From the NCBI RefSeq assembly GCF_003113895.1, contig NZ_BDUD01000002.1, positions 434,001-498,000 of the forward strand: 64,000 nucleotides of DNA, given 5' to 3'. Below, piece by piece: positions 56,083-64,000 of this stretch. The notes under the pieces are model-generated. The model had not been told where the DNA came from. It did no database searches and saw only the letters and a program-made list of their open reading frames with translations. Numbering within the stretch: position 1 is the stretch's first letter; every line of letters begins with the position of its first letter. The stretch comes from Nostoc commune NIES-4072. GTDB lineage: Bacteria; Cyanobacteriota; Cyanobacteriia; Cyanobacteriales; Nostocaceae. The translations under genes and the position numbers were made by a program.

Positions 56083-56438
56083 TTCGACTTTTCTTTCCTT
56101 TACCTGGTTACATTGCTTGGGGATGTTCCTGCTCAAAATCCAGACGGTTCTTTAACCCTCTTTTGTCACTTTGGTAGAACCCAATCGCTGAAAGGCTTTC
56201 AGGGCTTCCATCTCCAGGTTTTGGCTACAAACTTGAGTTACTGTTAGAAAATAAAAGCTCAAAGCTCGACTACATAAAAGTTTCAGAATGTTGCTTCGAT
56301 TATTATTTTCTGAAAGTGACAAAAGAGGGTTAATTTTTATTCATCTGTATTTTTCAACATTCCCATCAACAATAAAGTCATTCACGCTTTTGAAGTTGTA
56401 TACTGCTCAATGAAAAACGACTCTCTGGAGAAAAGCTA
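56083..56438. other. Non-coding interval
   Basis: About 355 bases between two damaged genes. It contains an imperfect inverted repeat around CCTCTTTTGTCACTTT (about 56158) and AAAGTGACAAAAGAGG (about 56314). No gene seen. Confidence 0.4.
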
Positions 56439-56860
56439 ATGACCGACTTGATAAAAATAAGCAAGTAATCCAGAACTTTGTTCAAGTCGTTTGGAATGGT
56501 CGAAATCTTACAGCGTTGAAAGATTTCTGGACAGAGAATTGTATTAACCATGCGATGTCTTGTACAGAAAATTGCGGTATTGATGCACTGAGGGTCTATC
56601 ATGAATCCTTCTTTGACGATTTCTTCGCTGCGTTCCCCGACATCCAAATTGAGATTGTGCAGCAGGTCGCCGAAGGGGATCGGGTTGTTAGCTACATCAT
56701 AAGTCACGGCAAGCACAGCGGGTCATTCTACGGCATTGCACCAACTGGCAGGAGCATCTCGACATCAGTGATCCGAATTGATCGGGTTCAAGATGGAAAG
56801 ATTGCTGAACATTGGTCTGTTTCTGACGCAGCAGGTCTGATGCAGCAACTTCAATCTTGA
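56439..56860 (+). pseudogene. SnoaL-like/ester cyclase protein with early frameshift
   Basis: The natural start is probably ATG 56439 (MTDL...), but one base is missing after codon 4. From there the other frame reads NKQVIQNFVQVVWNGRNLTA and continues to 56860 with CINHAMSCTEN, FFAAFPDIQIEIVQQVAEGD and IRIDRVQDGKIAEHWSV, the SnoaL-like cone fold. Translation from a later TTG (56516) would lose the first helix. Confidence 0.6.
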
Positions 56861-57230
56861 ACTACCAGTGATTTAAAAATTGTCAATAAAGCGTTGATAT
56901 GTCCAGCAATTCTCATTTTGAAATAAATAGAGTATTAACCCCCATTTCAAAATTCAAAATATAGTACAAAATAACTAGTTTTCCGGGAGAGGCGATGCTT
57001 GTGGCGAGGGAAGCGAGGGAAGCGATCGCTAAAAAAACAATTTGACCGATTGATTAAGTATAAATACTCAGTTCGTCGGCGGAAATTGGCTGACAACGAA
57101 AAGGGGAAATCCAGCAAAAAAGTTCTGTTTTGAGAAAAGAGAACTCAAGCGAAATAAAAATTTATAACTGTTGTCATCCAGGTAAAATTGGTGAGTTAAA
57201 AATCCAATTCTCGCGTCAAATTATTCCAAG
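56861..57230. other. Non-coding interval
   Basis: About 370 bases, AT-rich with one HIP1 site and a GAGGGAAGCGAGGGAAGCG direct repeat (about 57007). No gene seen. Confidence 0.35.
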
Positions 57231-57620
57231 ATGGCTCAAAAAGCGGCGACTCTAGAAATTTCTGAATTAATGCAAATTTTGCGTGATGTCAAAGCTGGAC
57301 GCAGTAGGTGGAAAGTTGAGAATGAAGGTAATAACGTTCTAAAAAATCACGGTTACAATTTAGAGCATAACTTTGGTCATGGTCAAAATCATCTGTGCGA
57401 ATTTTTATTGTCTTTAAATTTACTAGCTTTTTTATTCCATACTGTTTTAGATTTAGTTAATTATACTTATCAAAAAGTTCGTGAGCTATTAGCAACTCGG
57501 ACTAGTTTTTTTAATGATATTCGTACCTTATTAAAATTTATTTGGTTTAAAAGTTGGTCGGAGTTTTTCTTATTTATTCTTGCCGAATATATCCCGCTCA
57601 CAAAAGGATATTCTAGTTAA
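57231..57620 (+). pseudogene. Transposase C-terminal remnant
   Basis: 129 codons: RWKVENEGNNVLKNHGYNLE, then HNFGHGQNHLCEFLLSLNLL and LATRTSFFNDIRTLLKFIWF. This is the C-terminal part of a DDE transposase of the group with the N-x-LKN-x-GY-x-LEHNFGHG motif. The upstream catalytic part is missing. Confidence 0.65.
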
Positions 57621-58054
57621 AAATGTCAAAATTCGAGGGGAGGTAAAGATTATTAATTGAGAGAACTTACAAAAAAAGGTCGGAATTTCAGCTATATTTA
57701 TAAGTTGAAATCTATTTTTTAATGGGCAGATATTTAAAATTATTTCTCTTCAGTTAATTATCATGATTATCTTTCAAAAAATCATAATTAGATAGAAGTT
57801 TTCTATGTAAAGAAGAGGATTTTATCTTCTTTTGTTTTCAAAATGAGAATTGCTGATTGCCTACCCCGAATTATTGAGGGGATACGCAACAAAGGTGAAT
57901 TCCTGGCAGAGCCGTTGGTAAGTCCAGACCACGCAAATCTTTGGGCGTGGTCTACACCGAAAATAATGAGCATCGATGTCAAGCTCCTGTTGAAGACGAC
58001 AGGGGTATATGTAATGTATATACCCGTTGGCAACGTCTGCCGTAAGCATCGCAC
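57621..58054. other. Non-coding interval with a strong hairpin
   Basis: About 430 bases. The hairpin at 57926-57953 has arms AGACCACGC and GCGTGGTCT, perfect, with a 10-base loop. A GGGTATATGTA/TGTATATACCC inverted repeat follows (about 58003-58026). No gene is supported on either strand. Confidence 0.45.
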
Positions 58055-58444
58055 TTATCCTAATATTTTCTCAATTTCTTTTAGGATCTCAGCTAAAAAA
58101 GGAGCATCTGATTTAACGATATTATCCTCACTTCTATCATGTTTATGATGAGGAAAGGTGGTCAGATTTAATTTTCGGTGATGTTCAGTATTGTCATAGC
58201 GAAAAATTAGATTATTCTCTGAATTCATATATTGATAGCTATACATTTTTCTATCAAGTGATATTTCAACATAAACAAATTCCCTCAAATGCAGCAAGGA
58301 GTTATCTTTAAATTCGAGTTTGGCTCTGATAAAACCTTCATATATTCCTCTTTTTTCAGTTTCTACATGGAATAATTTAACTATTTCTGAGGATTCAATT
58401 AAAAGCCGAATTTGCTGAAAATAATCTTCAATCAACAAAATCAA
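58055..58444 (-). CDS. TumE-like toxin (DUF6516)
   Basis: 129 residues. The C-terminal half has the family pattern: NNLIFRYDNTEHHRKLNL followed by TTFPHHKH. Family knowledge: TumE-type toxins act with a small upstream antitoxin. It overlaps the upstream gene by 17 nt in another frame, as expected for a coupled pair. Intact. Confidence 0.75.
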   Translation of the reverse strand: MILLIEDYFQQIRLLIESSEIVKLFHVETEKRGIYEGFIRAKLEFKDNSLLHLREFVYVEISLDRKMYSYQYMNSENNLIFRYDNTEHHRKLNLTTFPHHKHDRSEDNIVKSDAPFLAEILKEIEKILG

Positions 58445-58718
58445 TCTCCTCTATGGATTCTTTTGTTTGTTGTAAATGTGCCAACATTCGAGCTTCTCCA
58501 ATCCACTCATCAAAGTCAAAATTATGAGATAATTCATCATTATTAAACTGAGTGATAAATTCCTCAGTTGATAATTTATATTTAGTTTCAAATTCCTGAA
58601 TCCGTTCTTCTGTTCTTTTGATTCCTGCTGTCACACTCTGTAATCTTTCTGACAACGCACTTTGAATAATGCGTCTGAGTGAATCTGGATCTTTTGACCG
58701 GAGTTTGAGTTCAGCCAT
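58428..58718 (-). CDS. TumA-like antitoxin candidate
   Basis: 96 residues, strongly helical and acidic (ERIQEFETKYKLSTEEFITQ), no DNA-binding motif visible. It overlaps the TumE-like gene, and its position and size suit the antitoxin. Assignment by context. Confidence 0.6.
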   Translation of the reverse strand: MAELKLRSKDPDSLRRIIQSALSERLQSVTAGIKRTEERIQEFETKYKLSTEEFITQFNNDELSHNFDFDEWIGEARMLAHLQQTKESIEEIDFVD

Positions 58719-58919
58719 TATTTTTCCTCTCCTGCTACTGTTGAATTCACAAAATAGTCATTGAATGAGCAGTTGTTATTCTATATGGAAATGGAAAATA
58801 ATCTGTGAGCAATGGCACTTTTTCGATTCCACAAGTTAGTCCATCACTTAAAACAGTTATCAGTTATCAGTTAAAAACCAAGAACTTTACGACTTGACTG
58901 ATAACTGTTTACTATTAAA

Positions 58920-58947
58920 AGCCATTGCCCATCTAAAATGGCTCTTT
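58920..58947. terminator. Terminator downstream of the AIPR gene
   Basis: AGCCATT and AATGGCT arms, with CTTTT on the plus strand and CTTTTAA on the minus strand. It lies 19 bp downstream of the minus-strand AIPR gene and may work in both directions. Confidence 0.55.
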
Positions 58948-58965
58948 TATAGTAAACTCATACTA

Positions 58966-60204
58966 TTATTTCTTACCTGCTTGCACACGCCCTTTTGTAC
59001 CTTGTGTCACTTTCGATTCCTCTTCTTTCTTGCTAGAGTTGACCATTTTAACCAAGTGGTGATTTAGATAACTTTGCGCCGAGATATACAGACTTTCCCA
59101 AATCTCTTGATTGCGGCTGATTTTTGTACCGACTGTATTTCCTGCTGTTTTCTCCGATACCAAGTATTTACGGAAATAGTTATTCCACAGATGTTGCAGG
59201 AAATCTTCGGCAAATTCGTTAAACGGCAGAATCCATTTATAGTCCTTGTCCAAAAATACCCGATAGGACGCAATTATCGGTAATGCGAGGTCAGTTGGCG
59301 CACCAAACCCAAAAGAGTACTTACTGTCTGGCAACAATGTAGTTTTACGTATATCAATTGATGCTAAATCGTTGGCACCCTTCCTTCTGGGATTGCTGAT
59401 ATGGTCTTGAATGATTTCGTACAATCTTTGCTCTATCCACAGAGCTTGAGAGAGCAGAGGCAGTAAAGCAGTTAATCTTTCCCTTTCTGCATCTGTAATG
59501 TTAGAGGGAAGGCTCATCCCTGCTGGGTGTTTGGTTCGTTGATTGCCGTCGGGATTGTATTTATTTCTGTCGAGGCAGTAAAGGAGCTTGAGCAAATGGG
59601 TGACATTGCACTGGGCATTTCTGGGAGCGCCGCTTTGGTTTTGGTAATAGGCGATGCGGAATTTTCTATCTTCTTTCTGTTCTAACTGGGCTAGGTACTG
59701 CTTGAGAAATTTGTAATCTCCTCTGGCGTTGACTTTGGAGCGAGAATCTACTGGCGTTGTGGTATTTGAAGCTAGGGCTATATCCTTGGCTGATTCTTCA
59801 GTCAGCCCGATGTGAATCGTAACTTTTACTCTGGCCTGGGTTAAGTCGTATTTATAGTTTTTAGCTTGTTCAAAAGCTAGAACTGTATGTCCACCGTTGA
59901 TAATTCCATCGCTACCCCCCTCGTTAGCTTCTAAAATCTCCAGTTCTAGTTCAGTTTTGTTCTTGACAGGTTTAGCAATATTAGCCGATAGAACGATTCC
60001 ACTGTGACGGGAGAAGAATTTTTCGGGTTCGGTTGTCAGTGAGTCGAAAACTTGTCTGTAGGTCGCGCTTTTGCGGTTCGGTTCGCGGATATTCGGTTCT
60101 AGGGGTAGGTCTGTTGGAAACGAATCTACATGAGCAGTGGCGATGATGCAATTGGGATTGGCTTGAAAATAGTTATCTATCTTAATGTTCCAAGTCTTGG
60201 GCAT
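58966..60204 (-). CDS. AIPR-family protein (abortive-infection related)
   Basis: 412 residues. The N-terminal half contains EANEGGSDGIINGGHTVLAF, the NG-G/Q-T motif of AIPR proteins, followed by VTIHIGLTEESAKDIALASN and the NTTTPVDSRSKVNARGDYKF region. AIPR proteins occur in phage-defence and restriction contexts; the biochemical role is not firmly known. Intact, single gene with its own terminator. It lies between the two ISAs1 copies with other defence-type genes. Confidence 0.7.
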   Translation of the reverse strand: MPKTWNIKIDNYFQANPNCIIATAHVDSFPTDLPLEPNIREPNRKSATYRQVFDSLTTEPEKFFSRHSGIVLSANIAKPVKNKTELELEILEANEGGSDGIINGGHTVLAFEQAKNYKYDLTQARVKVTIHIGLTEESAKDIALASNTTTPVDSRSKVNARGDYKFLKQYLAQLEQKEDRKFRIAYYQNQSGAPRNAQCNVTHLLKLLYCLDRNKYNPDGNQRTKHPAGMSLPSNITDAERERLTALLPLLSQALWIEQRLYEIIQDHISNPRRKGANDLASIDIRKTTLLPDSKYSFGFGAPTDLALPIIASYRVFLDKDYKWILPFNEFAEDFLQHLWNNYFRKYLVSEKTAGNTVGTKISRNQEIWESLYISAQSYLNHHLVKMVNSSKKEEESKVTQGTKGRVQAGKK

Positions 60205-60561
60205 AGTTTGTTTGCAATGTCAGGGGAATTTCTATGTTAACCAAAACCCTTAATATGTCGCCCAAGTCTTCATCTTCAAGGCACTCCCCCGTAATTACAG
60301 AAGCTCAGATTTCAGCCGGAGGCAAGTCTGAGTAGTTCACTCGGATTCTTCACCTAGATCAGATTGGCGACTGTTGCGAACATGAAGAATTGCTACAGTA
60401 TTTTCTGACACGACAAATAAAACTCTATATTTTCTTCGTTTTCCAACCCAGAGTTGCCGAATTTCACGACCGATCGCTGGTGCTTCTGGTGCTATGCTAC
60501 AGCGATTAGGAAATTCTTTCAATGAAGCGATAGCGTCAAGAAGTTCATAATACCAGCTATT

Positions 60562-60710
60562 GGGAGCAACGCGATTTTGTGAGGTGCTAAAATCTGGGAC
60601 GTATATAGCTTGTTTCAGGATGCGATCGCAACTAAAAAACCAGATTTTGTTGAGAATATAGGGGTGTAATTGAGAACTAAACCCCGATCTCACTTTTTCG
60701 CGTTGCTCCC
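60562..60710 (+). mobile_element. 149-bp MITE, copy f
   Basis: Full-length copy inside a ParE-like gene. The left flank CAGCTATT does not match the right flank ATAACTTA, so no simple target duplication. Confidence 0.88.
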
Positions 60711-60724
60711 ATAACTTACTATTG

Positions 60725-60754
60725 ACCCCGATCTCACTTTTTCGCGTTGCTCCC
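60725..60754 (+). mobile_element. 30-bp MITE 3'-end fragment
   Basis: ACCCCGATCTCAC... to ...GCGTTGCTCCC, identical to the last 30 bases of the MITE, 14 bp beyond copy f and in the same orientation. Relic of an earlier tandem or rearranged insertion. Confidence 0.8.
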
Positions 60755-60956
60755 GACAACGAAAGACTTCTTGAAGAAGAATTCATGAGTCAGAAATATT
60801 GAGTGTGGCGGGTCTTAAACCCAGTTATTCAGCCGCTACTCGTTATTAATACCTTTTGTGACTCCTGACTCCTGAATTTCAAAAAGTCGCAGCCATATCA
60901 AGTTTCGCAGTCGAGTCAGTAAACAATTCACCTTAAACAATTTTGTAGAGGTATAA

Positions 60957-61319
60957 ATGGAAACTCCAAAAGTTGTCACTATTCCCAATCATTGGACATC
61001 ACCCAAATATTCATTAGGGCAAAGAACCAAGCAGGGAGTGATTGTTGGGATTCAGTATTACCCACCCAATAATCTACTGACTGGCTTATGTAACGAATCT
61101 TGGCGTTATGCTGTCCTAAATAAAAACGATTTTTCAGAAGTGTCACATCTTGAAGAGGAGAAAATTCATCCACTTACACCGCTTGAATTACGCACTGAAC
61201 TTCAGGCTGAAATTGAAGCGTATCAATGTAAAATACTAACCCATCTTCCGCACCCCAACTGTCACAAACGGAAATTATTGAGAAAAAAAAGACAAGAAAG
61301 AATAAAAACATACATCTGA
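60957..61319 (+). CDS. Hypothetical protein
   Basis: 120 residues (METPKVVTIPNHWTSPKYSL...), with an SH3-like beginning (LGQRTKQGVIVGIQYY) and a basic, helical C-terminus (NCHKRKLLRKKRQERIK). GTAGAGG lies upstream of the ATG. It may bind nucleic acid. No family recognised. Confidence 0.5.
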   Translation: METPKVVTIPNHWTSPKYSLGQRTKQGVIVGIQYYPPNNLLTGLCNESWRYAVLNKNDFSEVSHLEEEKIHPLTPLELRTELQAEIEAYQCKILTHLPHPNCHKRKLLRKKRQERIKTYI

Positions 61320-61342
61320 AATCAAAAAAGACTTCTGAGGAG

Positions 61343-61473
61343 TCATGAATCACTAAAAAGGTCAGTTGCTTTACCTAATTGATTTTTTATAGTTGATTTA
61401 GACTCTTTGAGTGCGGCTCTTACTTGACGTTGAGCCAATGTATAAACCAGCAGGCATAAACCCATAATCATCC
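61343..61473 (-). pseudogene. IS1634-type transposase C-terminal remnant
   Basis: 42 codons (MIMGLCLLVYTLAQRQVRAA... then TGA). The GLCLLVYTLAQRQ motif is typical of the C-terminal region of IS1634-like transposases. Cut by the left end of ISAs1 copy 2. Confidence 0.6.
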
Positions 61474-62856
61474 CAGGGTTAGCGCGTCTCAAACCCTATT
61501 GACAGGGGGATTTATGGCAGAGGTACTGAGTTTGAGAGAGCCGCAGCTAACACAGAAAGCATATAGTGATCGTTCATAGCTGCCCGTCGTGATTTTTGGC
61601 GAATACTGCGACGAAAAGACGATTCTCGCTCTAATGCATTAAGAGCAATACGACGTAGTAAAGCAAAGTTTTGTGGACTGTGTAAAGAACGAATTCGGCA
61701 TTCATCCTCGTGGAAGGTAACATCCAATGTCCAATGAACAGAATTTTCTATTCCCCAATGCTGTCGAATTGCACTAGCAATCTTGTTTGCATCATTAATA
61801 AGGCTAGTAATGTAAAATTGTACTTCGTGTGTTGTTTTATTCCAATGCTGAATCGAACGTACTACCATGACTATTGTTTTTAGTCCTCCCCATAAATCTA
61901 GTTGATAAAGTCCAGGAATCTGCGACACAGGTACGGTGTAAACTGTACGTTTTTCGATGCGGTGATGTCCTTTTTCAATACGTTGACTAATACCGATATC
62001 AATATCTTTAAATCCAATGGATTGTGCTGCCTCAAACCAATTTTTTACTTGTTGATGGAGTGTTGGATGATTATCTTTCAGACTCAGAATATAATCCGCA
62101 TTAGCTGCAATAATTTTCTCGGCAATCAATTTCTGTGTACCCATCGCATCAATGGTAATGATGCAGCCAGAGATGTCTAATATGTCCAATAGTGCTGGAA
62201 TTGCAGTGATTTCATTTGATTTAGAACTGACTTTTGTTTGTCCCAAAACTAAACGATGTTCACTCGACCAGGCACTCACTGTGTGCAAGGCTTTTAGTTT
62301 TGATTCTCGGTCATAAGAGCCTCTATGAGTTTTGCCATCTATGGCTACTACTTCTACTCCCAATTTCTCAACCAAGGATTGAACCCACTGCCGAAAACAT
62401 TGCTCAAATTCTTTTGGGTTAATTCTTTCAAACACCCTCCTAAAAGTATCGGGGCTGGGTATTCCGAATGGTAGTTGCAAAAACGTTTTCAACCACTCTT
62501 GTTTACTGATTCCATACTCCTCAATATCTTCCCAACCTGACGCTCCTGCTATTACTGCCAAAATCGCTATGGTGATGATATCTGTGAGTAAATGATATCT
62601 TGTCCTTTCCACTCTGGGATCTTTTATTTGTGTGAAGTATTCCTGAAACTTAGTGGTAATGTCTTTGCTATTTACACTGGGTGTAAAAGATGCTTTGGTT
62701 TTGCTTTTCTTGTTCTCAAATCCTGCTGGCATTACTCGAACCTTGCACCTAGATGGATTAAATCTTACCCTAGCCCGGATAGTGCCACTTTGTTTCCAAC
62801 TTGATTGCTTATAGGTAAGTCCGCTTGTCAATAGGGTTTGAGACGCGCTAACCCTG
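61474..62856 (-). mobile_element. ISAs1-family insertion sequence, copy 2
   Basis: 1383 bp, same terminal repeats and length as copy 1, inverted relative to it. Flanks (…TAATCATCC and CAGGTAAGC…) show no target duplication. It separates an IS1634-like remnant from the caspase-nSTAND gene. Confidence 0.9.
61512..62732 (-). CDS. ISAs1-family transposase (second copy)
   Basis: 406 residues, same sequence as the protein of copy 1 (MPAGFENKKSKTKASFTPSV... with AIDGKTHRGS and DAMGTQK). The start is chosen by analogy at 62732. Intact, so this pair can still move or promote inversion of the DNA between them. Confidence 0.92.
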   Translation of the reverse strand: MPAGFENKKSKTKASFTPSVNSKDITTKFQEYFTQIKDPRVERTRYHLLTDIITIAILAVIAGASGWEDIEEYGISKQEWLKTFLQLPFGIPSPDTFRRVFERINPKEFEQCFRQWVQSLVEKLGVEVVAIDGKTHRGSYDRESKLKALHTVSAWSSEHRLVLGQTKVSSKSNEITAIPALLDILDISGCIITIDAMGTQKLIAEKIIAANADYILSLKDNHPTLHQQVKNWFEAAQSIGFKDIDIGISQRIEKGHHRIEKRTVYTVPVSQIPGLYQLDLWGGLKTIVMVVRSIQHWNKTTHEVQFYITSLINDANKIASAIRQHWGIENSVHWTLDVTFHEDECRIRSLHSPQNFALLRRIALNALERESSFRRSIRQKSRRAAMNDHYMLSVLAAALSNSVPLP

Positions 62857-64000
62857 CAGGTAAGCTAGTCGAGAGTGAAAATTGCTGGCGTGTCGCCCCG
62901 GACAAAAAGTTAACTGGTAAGGAACTGGGTTCAGTATTGAGGATGTTTCTGCTGGAAAAAGCAAAAAATCACGAAGCACTGATTTATTTTGCCGGACATG
63001 GATTTGAAGCACCAACCTTAACAGGTAACCAGAAAGGGTATTTGGCAACTTTCGATTGTACTAGCGATGGGCAGAATGCGATCGCCTTTGACGACTTCAA
63101 CGATTTAATCCACAAATCTCAGCTTGCAAGTTTAGTGGTGTTGCTTGACTGCTGCTATGCTGGTTCATTTCTAGAAAAAAGTTTTCTCAGGTCAAGTTTC
63201 CCCGTTTTCAACAGCAAACTAAACTACCGTTTGATAACCGCCTCTCGTGAGTTTGAAAGAGCGCGGGAAGATATTGAAGGAGGCATTTTTACCCAAGCAA
63301 TTCTCAAAGGATTATCTCACGATAAAGCTGATGAAACGACTGGTGAAGTCAACGCCAGCGACTTGTTTAGCTTCATATCACGCCAACTTAAGCACAGTGG
63401 ACAAGAACCAATATTCATGGGCGGAGGAAGGTCAATTCCTCTGGTTTGGTATCCGCCAAAGAATCCGGTGGTGGTTGTGCGTGAGGAGTGTCCTTATCGA
63501 GGTTTGGAAGCTTTTGACAAGCAGCACGCTCAATTCTTCTTTGGTCGTAAGAAAGTTGTTGAGAATATTTTACAAAAACTCGCTCAGGCGCAGTTTGTTC
63601 CAATAATCGGCGCGTCTGGAAGTGGTAAATCTTCCGTGGTGCGGGCGGGTTTGATTCCTCAATTGGAGAACAATGGCTGGCGAGTCTTAGAGCCGATTAA
63701 ACCAGGAATTGAGCCATTGGCAAAATTGAGAGCAGCCTTTGAGCCATTTTTTCAACGTTCAAGAGAGATTCAGCAGCTTTATGAATTCATCCACAATCAT
63801 TGCGATGCCTTAAATCTAATCATTGAGCGCCTCCCTAGTTCAGAGCGTTTCTTGTTAGTTGTAGATCAATTTGAAGAAGTGTTTACGCTTTGTCCCAAGG
63901 AAGAGGAAAGACGCAAATTTATTGAACTGTTGACAAATTACTCTCTTGGTGGAAGGTTGGCAATTATTACCACCATGCGAGCATGCGAGCGGACTTTCTT
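62857..64000 (+). CDS. Caspase-like protease fused to nSTAND NTPase, partial
   Basis: Open in one frame from the IS edge to the window end (about 380 codons). First a caspase-like (peptidase C14) domain: ALIYFAGHGFEAP (catalytic H) and SLVVLLDCCYAGSFLE (catalytic C). Then CPYRGLEAFDKQHAQFFFGR, Walker A PIIGASGSGKSSVVRAGL (about 250-267) and Walker B RFLLVVDQFEEVFTL of a STAND NTPase. The 5' end (about 60-100 residues of the protease) is removed by ISAs1 copy 2; the sensor part lies beyond the window. Related proteins act in signalling and phage defence; this one lacks a start. Confidence 0.75.

Larger units (their letters stand above)
60337..60786 (-). pseudogene. ParE/RelE-type toxin with N-terminus replaced by MITE sequence
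   Basis: The native part (about 60337-60561) is NSWYYELLDAIASLKEFPNR and KYRVLFVVSENTVAILHVRN, the C-terminal two thirds of a ParE-like toxin. Upstream come full MITE copy f, a 14-bp spacer and a 30-bp MITE fragment, all open in one frame, giving a 150-codon chimera. The first helices of the toxin and the antitoxin gene are missing. Confidence 0.7.

Noticed and set aside
57803..58148. Overlapping ORFs on both strands at 57.8-58.1 kb
   Set aside because: They coincide with a hairpin and inverted repeats, mirror each other and lack protein-like composition.
61902..62804. Plus-strand ORFs within ISAs1 copy 2
   Set aside because: They are the antisense shadows of the transposase and occur identically opposite the transposase in copy 1.
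53772..62856. Explaining missing IS target duplications by simple inversion between the two ISAs1 copies
   Set aside because: I exchanged the inner flanks in silico and neither restored pair gives matching 8-10 bp repeats, so at least one further rearrangement is needed.

Overview
The window looks like part of a large plasmid from a filamentous, Nostoc-type cyanobacterium. The evidence is frequent GCGATCGC (HIP1) octamers, Nostoc-style heptamer and palindromic mini-repeats, two CyRepA1-family plasmid replication proteins, a ParM/ParR-type partition pair, a cyanobacterial group 2 sigma factor and a PEP-CTERM protein. I see no rRNA, tRNA or CRISPR array. Much of the sequence is a decaying accessory region, and many genes are broken by identifiable insertions.

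Layout. 0-2 kb: the start of a serine/threonine kinase and a VMAP/NB-ARC ATPase. 2.6-9.1 kb: a replication module (DNA-binding coiled-coil protein, CyRepA1, tyrosine recombinase). 9.5-13.2 kb: an RHH-type protein, a VapBC-like pair and gene debris, including a degenerate copy of the 3' end of the DUF499 gene found intact at 28-32 kb. 13.4-22.3 kb: a VirB-like type IV secretion (conjugation) cluster. It has VirB2-, VirB3-, VirB4-, VirB5-, VirB6-, VirB10- and VirB9-like genes, damaged by three copies of a 149-bp MITE. 22.2-27.1 kb: a Tn3-family transposon carrying a tyrosine recombinase and a 29-bp core site. 27.1-32.3 kb: a defence-like operon on the minus strand (HNH, DUF499 ATPase, two small proteins, PIN nuclease). 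Its next gene is cut off by the transposon after 22 codons. 32.6-36.8 kb: a second RHH-like paralog, an HTH protein, an AEP-type primase and remnants.

37-42.8 kb: a flavoprotein fused to the start of an MBL hydrolase, a 522-bp non-autonomous element with Tn7/Mu-like multi-site ends, small secreted or hypothetical genes, and a glycosyltransferase split by the MITE. 43-46.7 kb: a second CyRepA1 gene, broken by a Nostoc mini-repeat that introduces two in-frame stops. 46.6-51.2 kb: a DUF4351 nuclease-like gene, a PEP-CTERM remnant, a frameshifted sigma factor and a RecD2 fragment. 51.6-52.9 kb: parMR. 53.3-62.9 kb: two identical 1383-bp ISAs1-family elements in inverted orientation. They bracket about 6.3 kb of debris plus a TumE/TumA-type toxin-antitoxin pair, an AIPR-family gene and a ParE toxin invaded by the MITE. 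62.9-64 kb: a caspase-nSTAND protein, truncated at its 5' end by the second IS copy and running out of the window.

The strongest signals are two. One is the MITE family: six apparently identical copies plus one fragment, with 8-9 bp target duplications at intact insertions and none at rearranged ones. The other is the mini-element at 38850-39371. Several genes also carry palindromic mini-repeats inserted in frame. Two replication genes and one partition system on one contig suggest fusion of two plasmids. The conjugation cluster, as it stands, is probably not functional.
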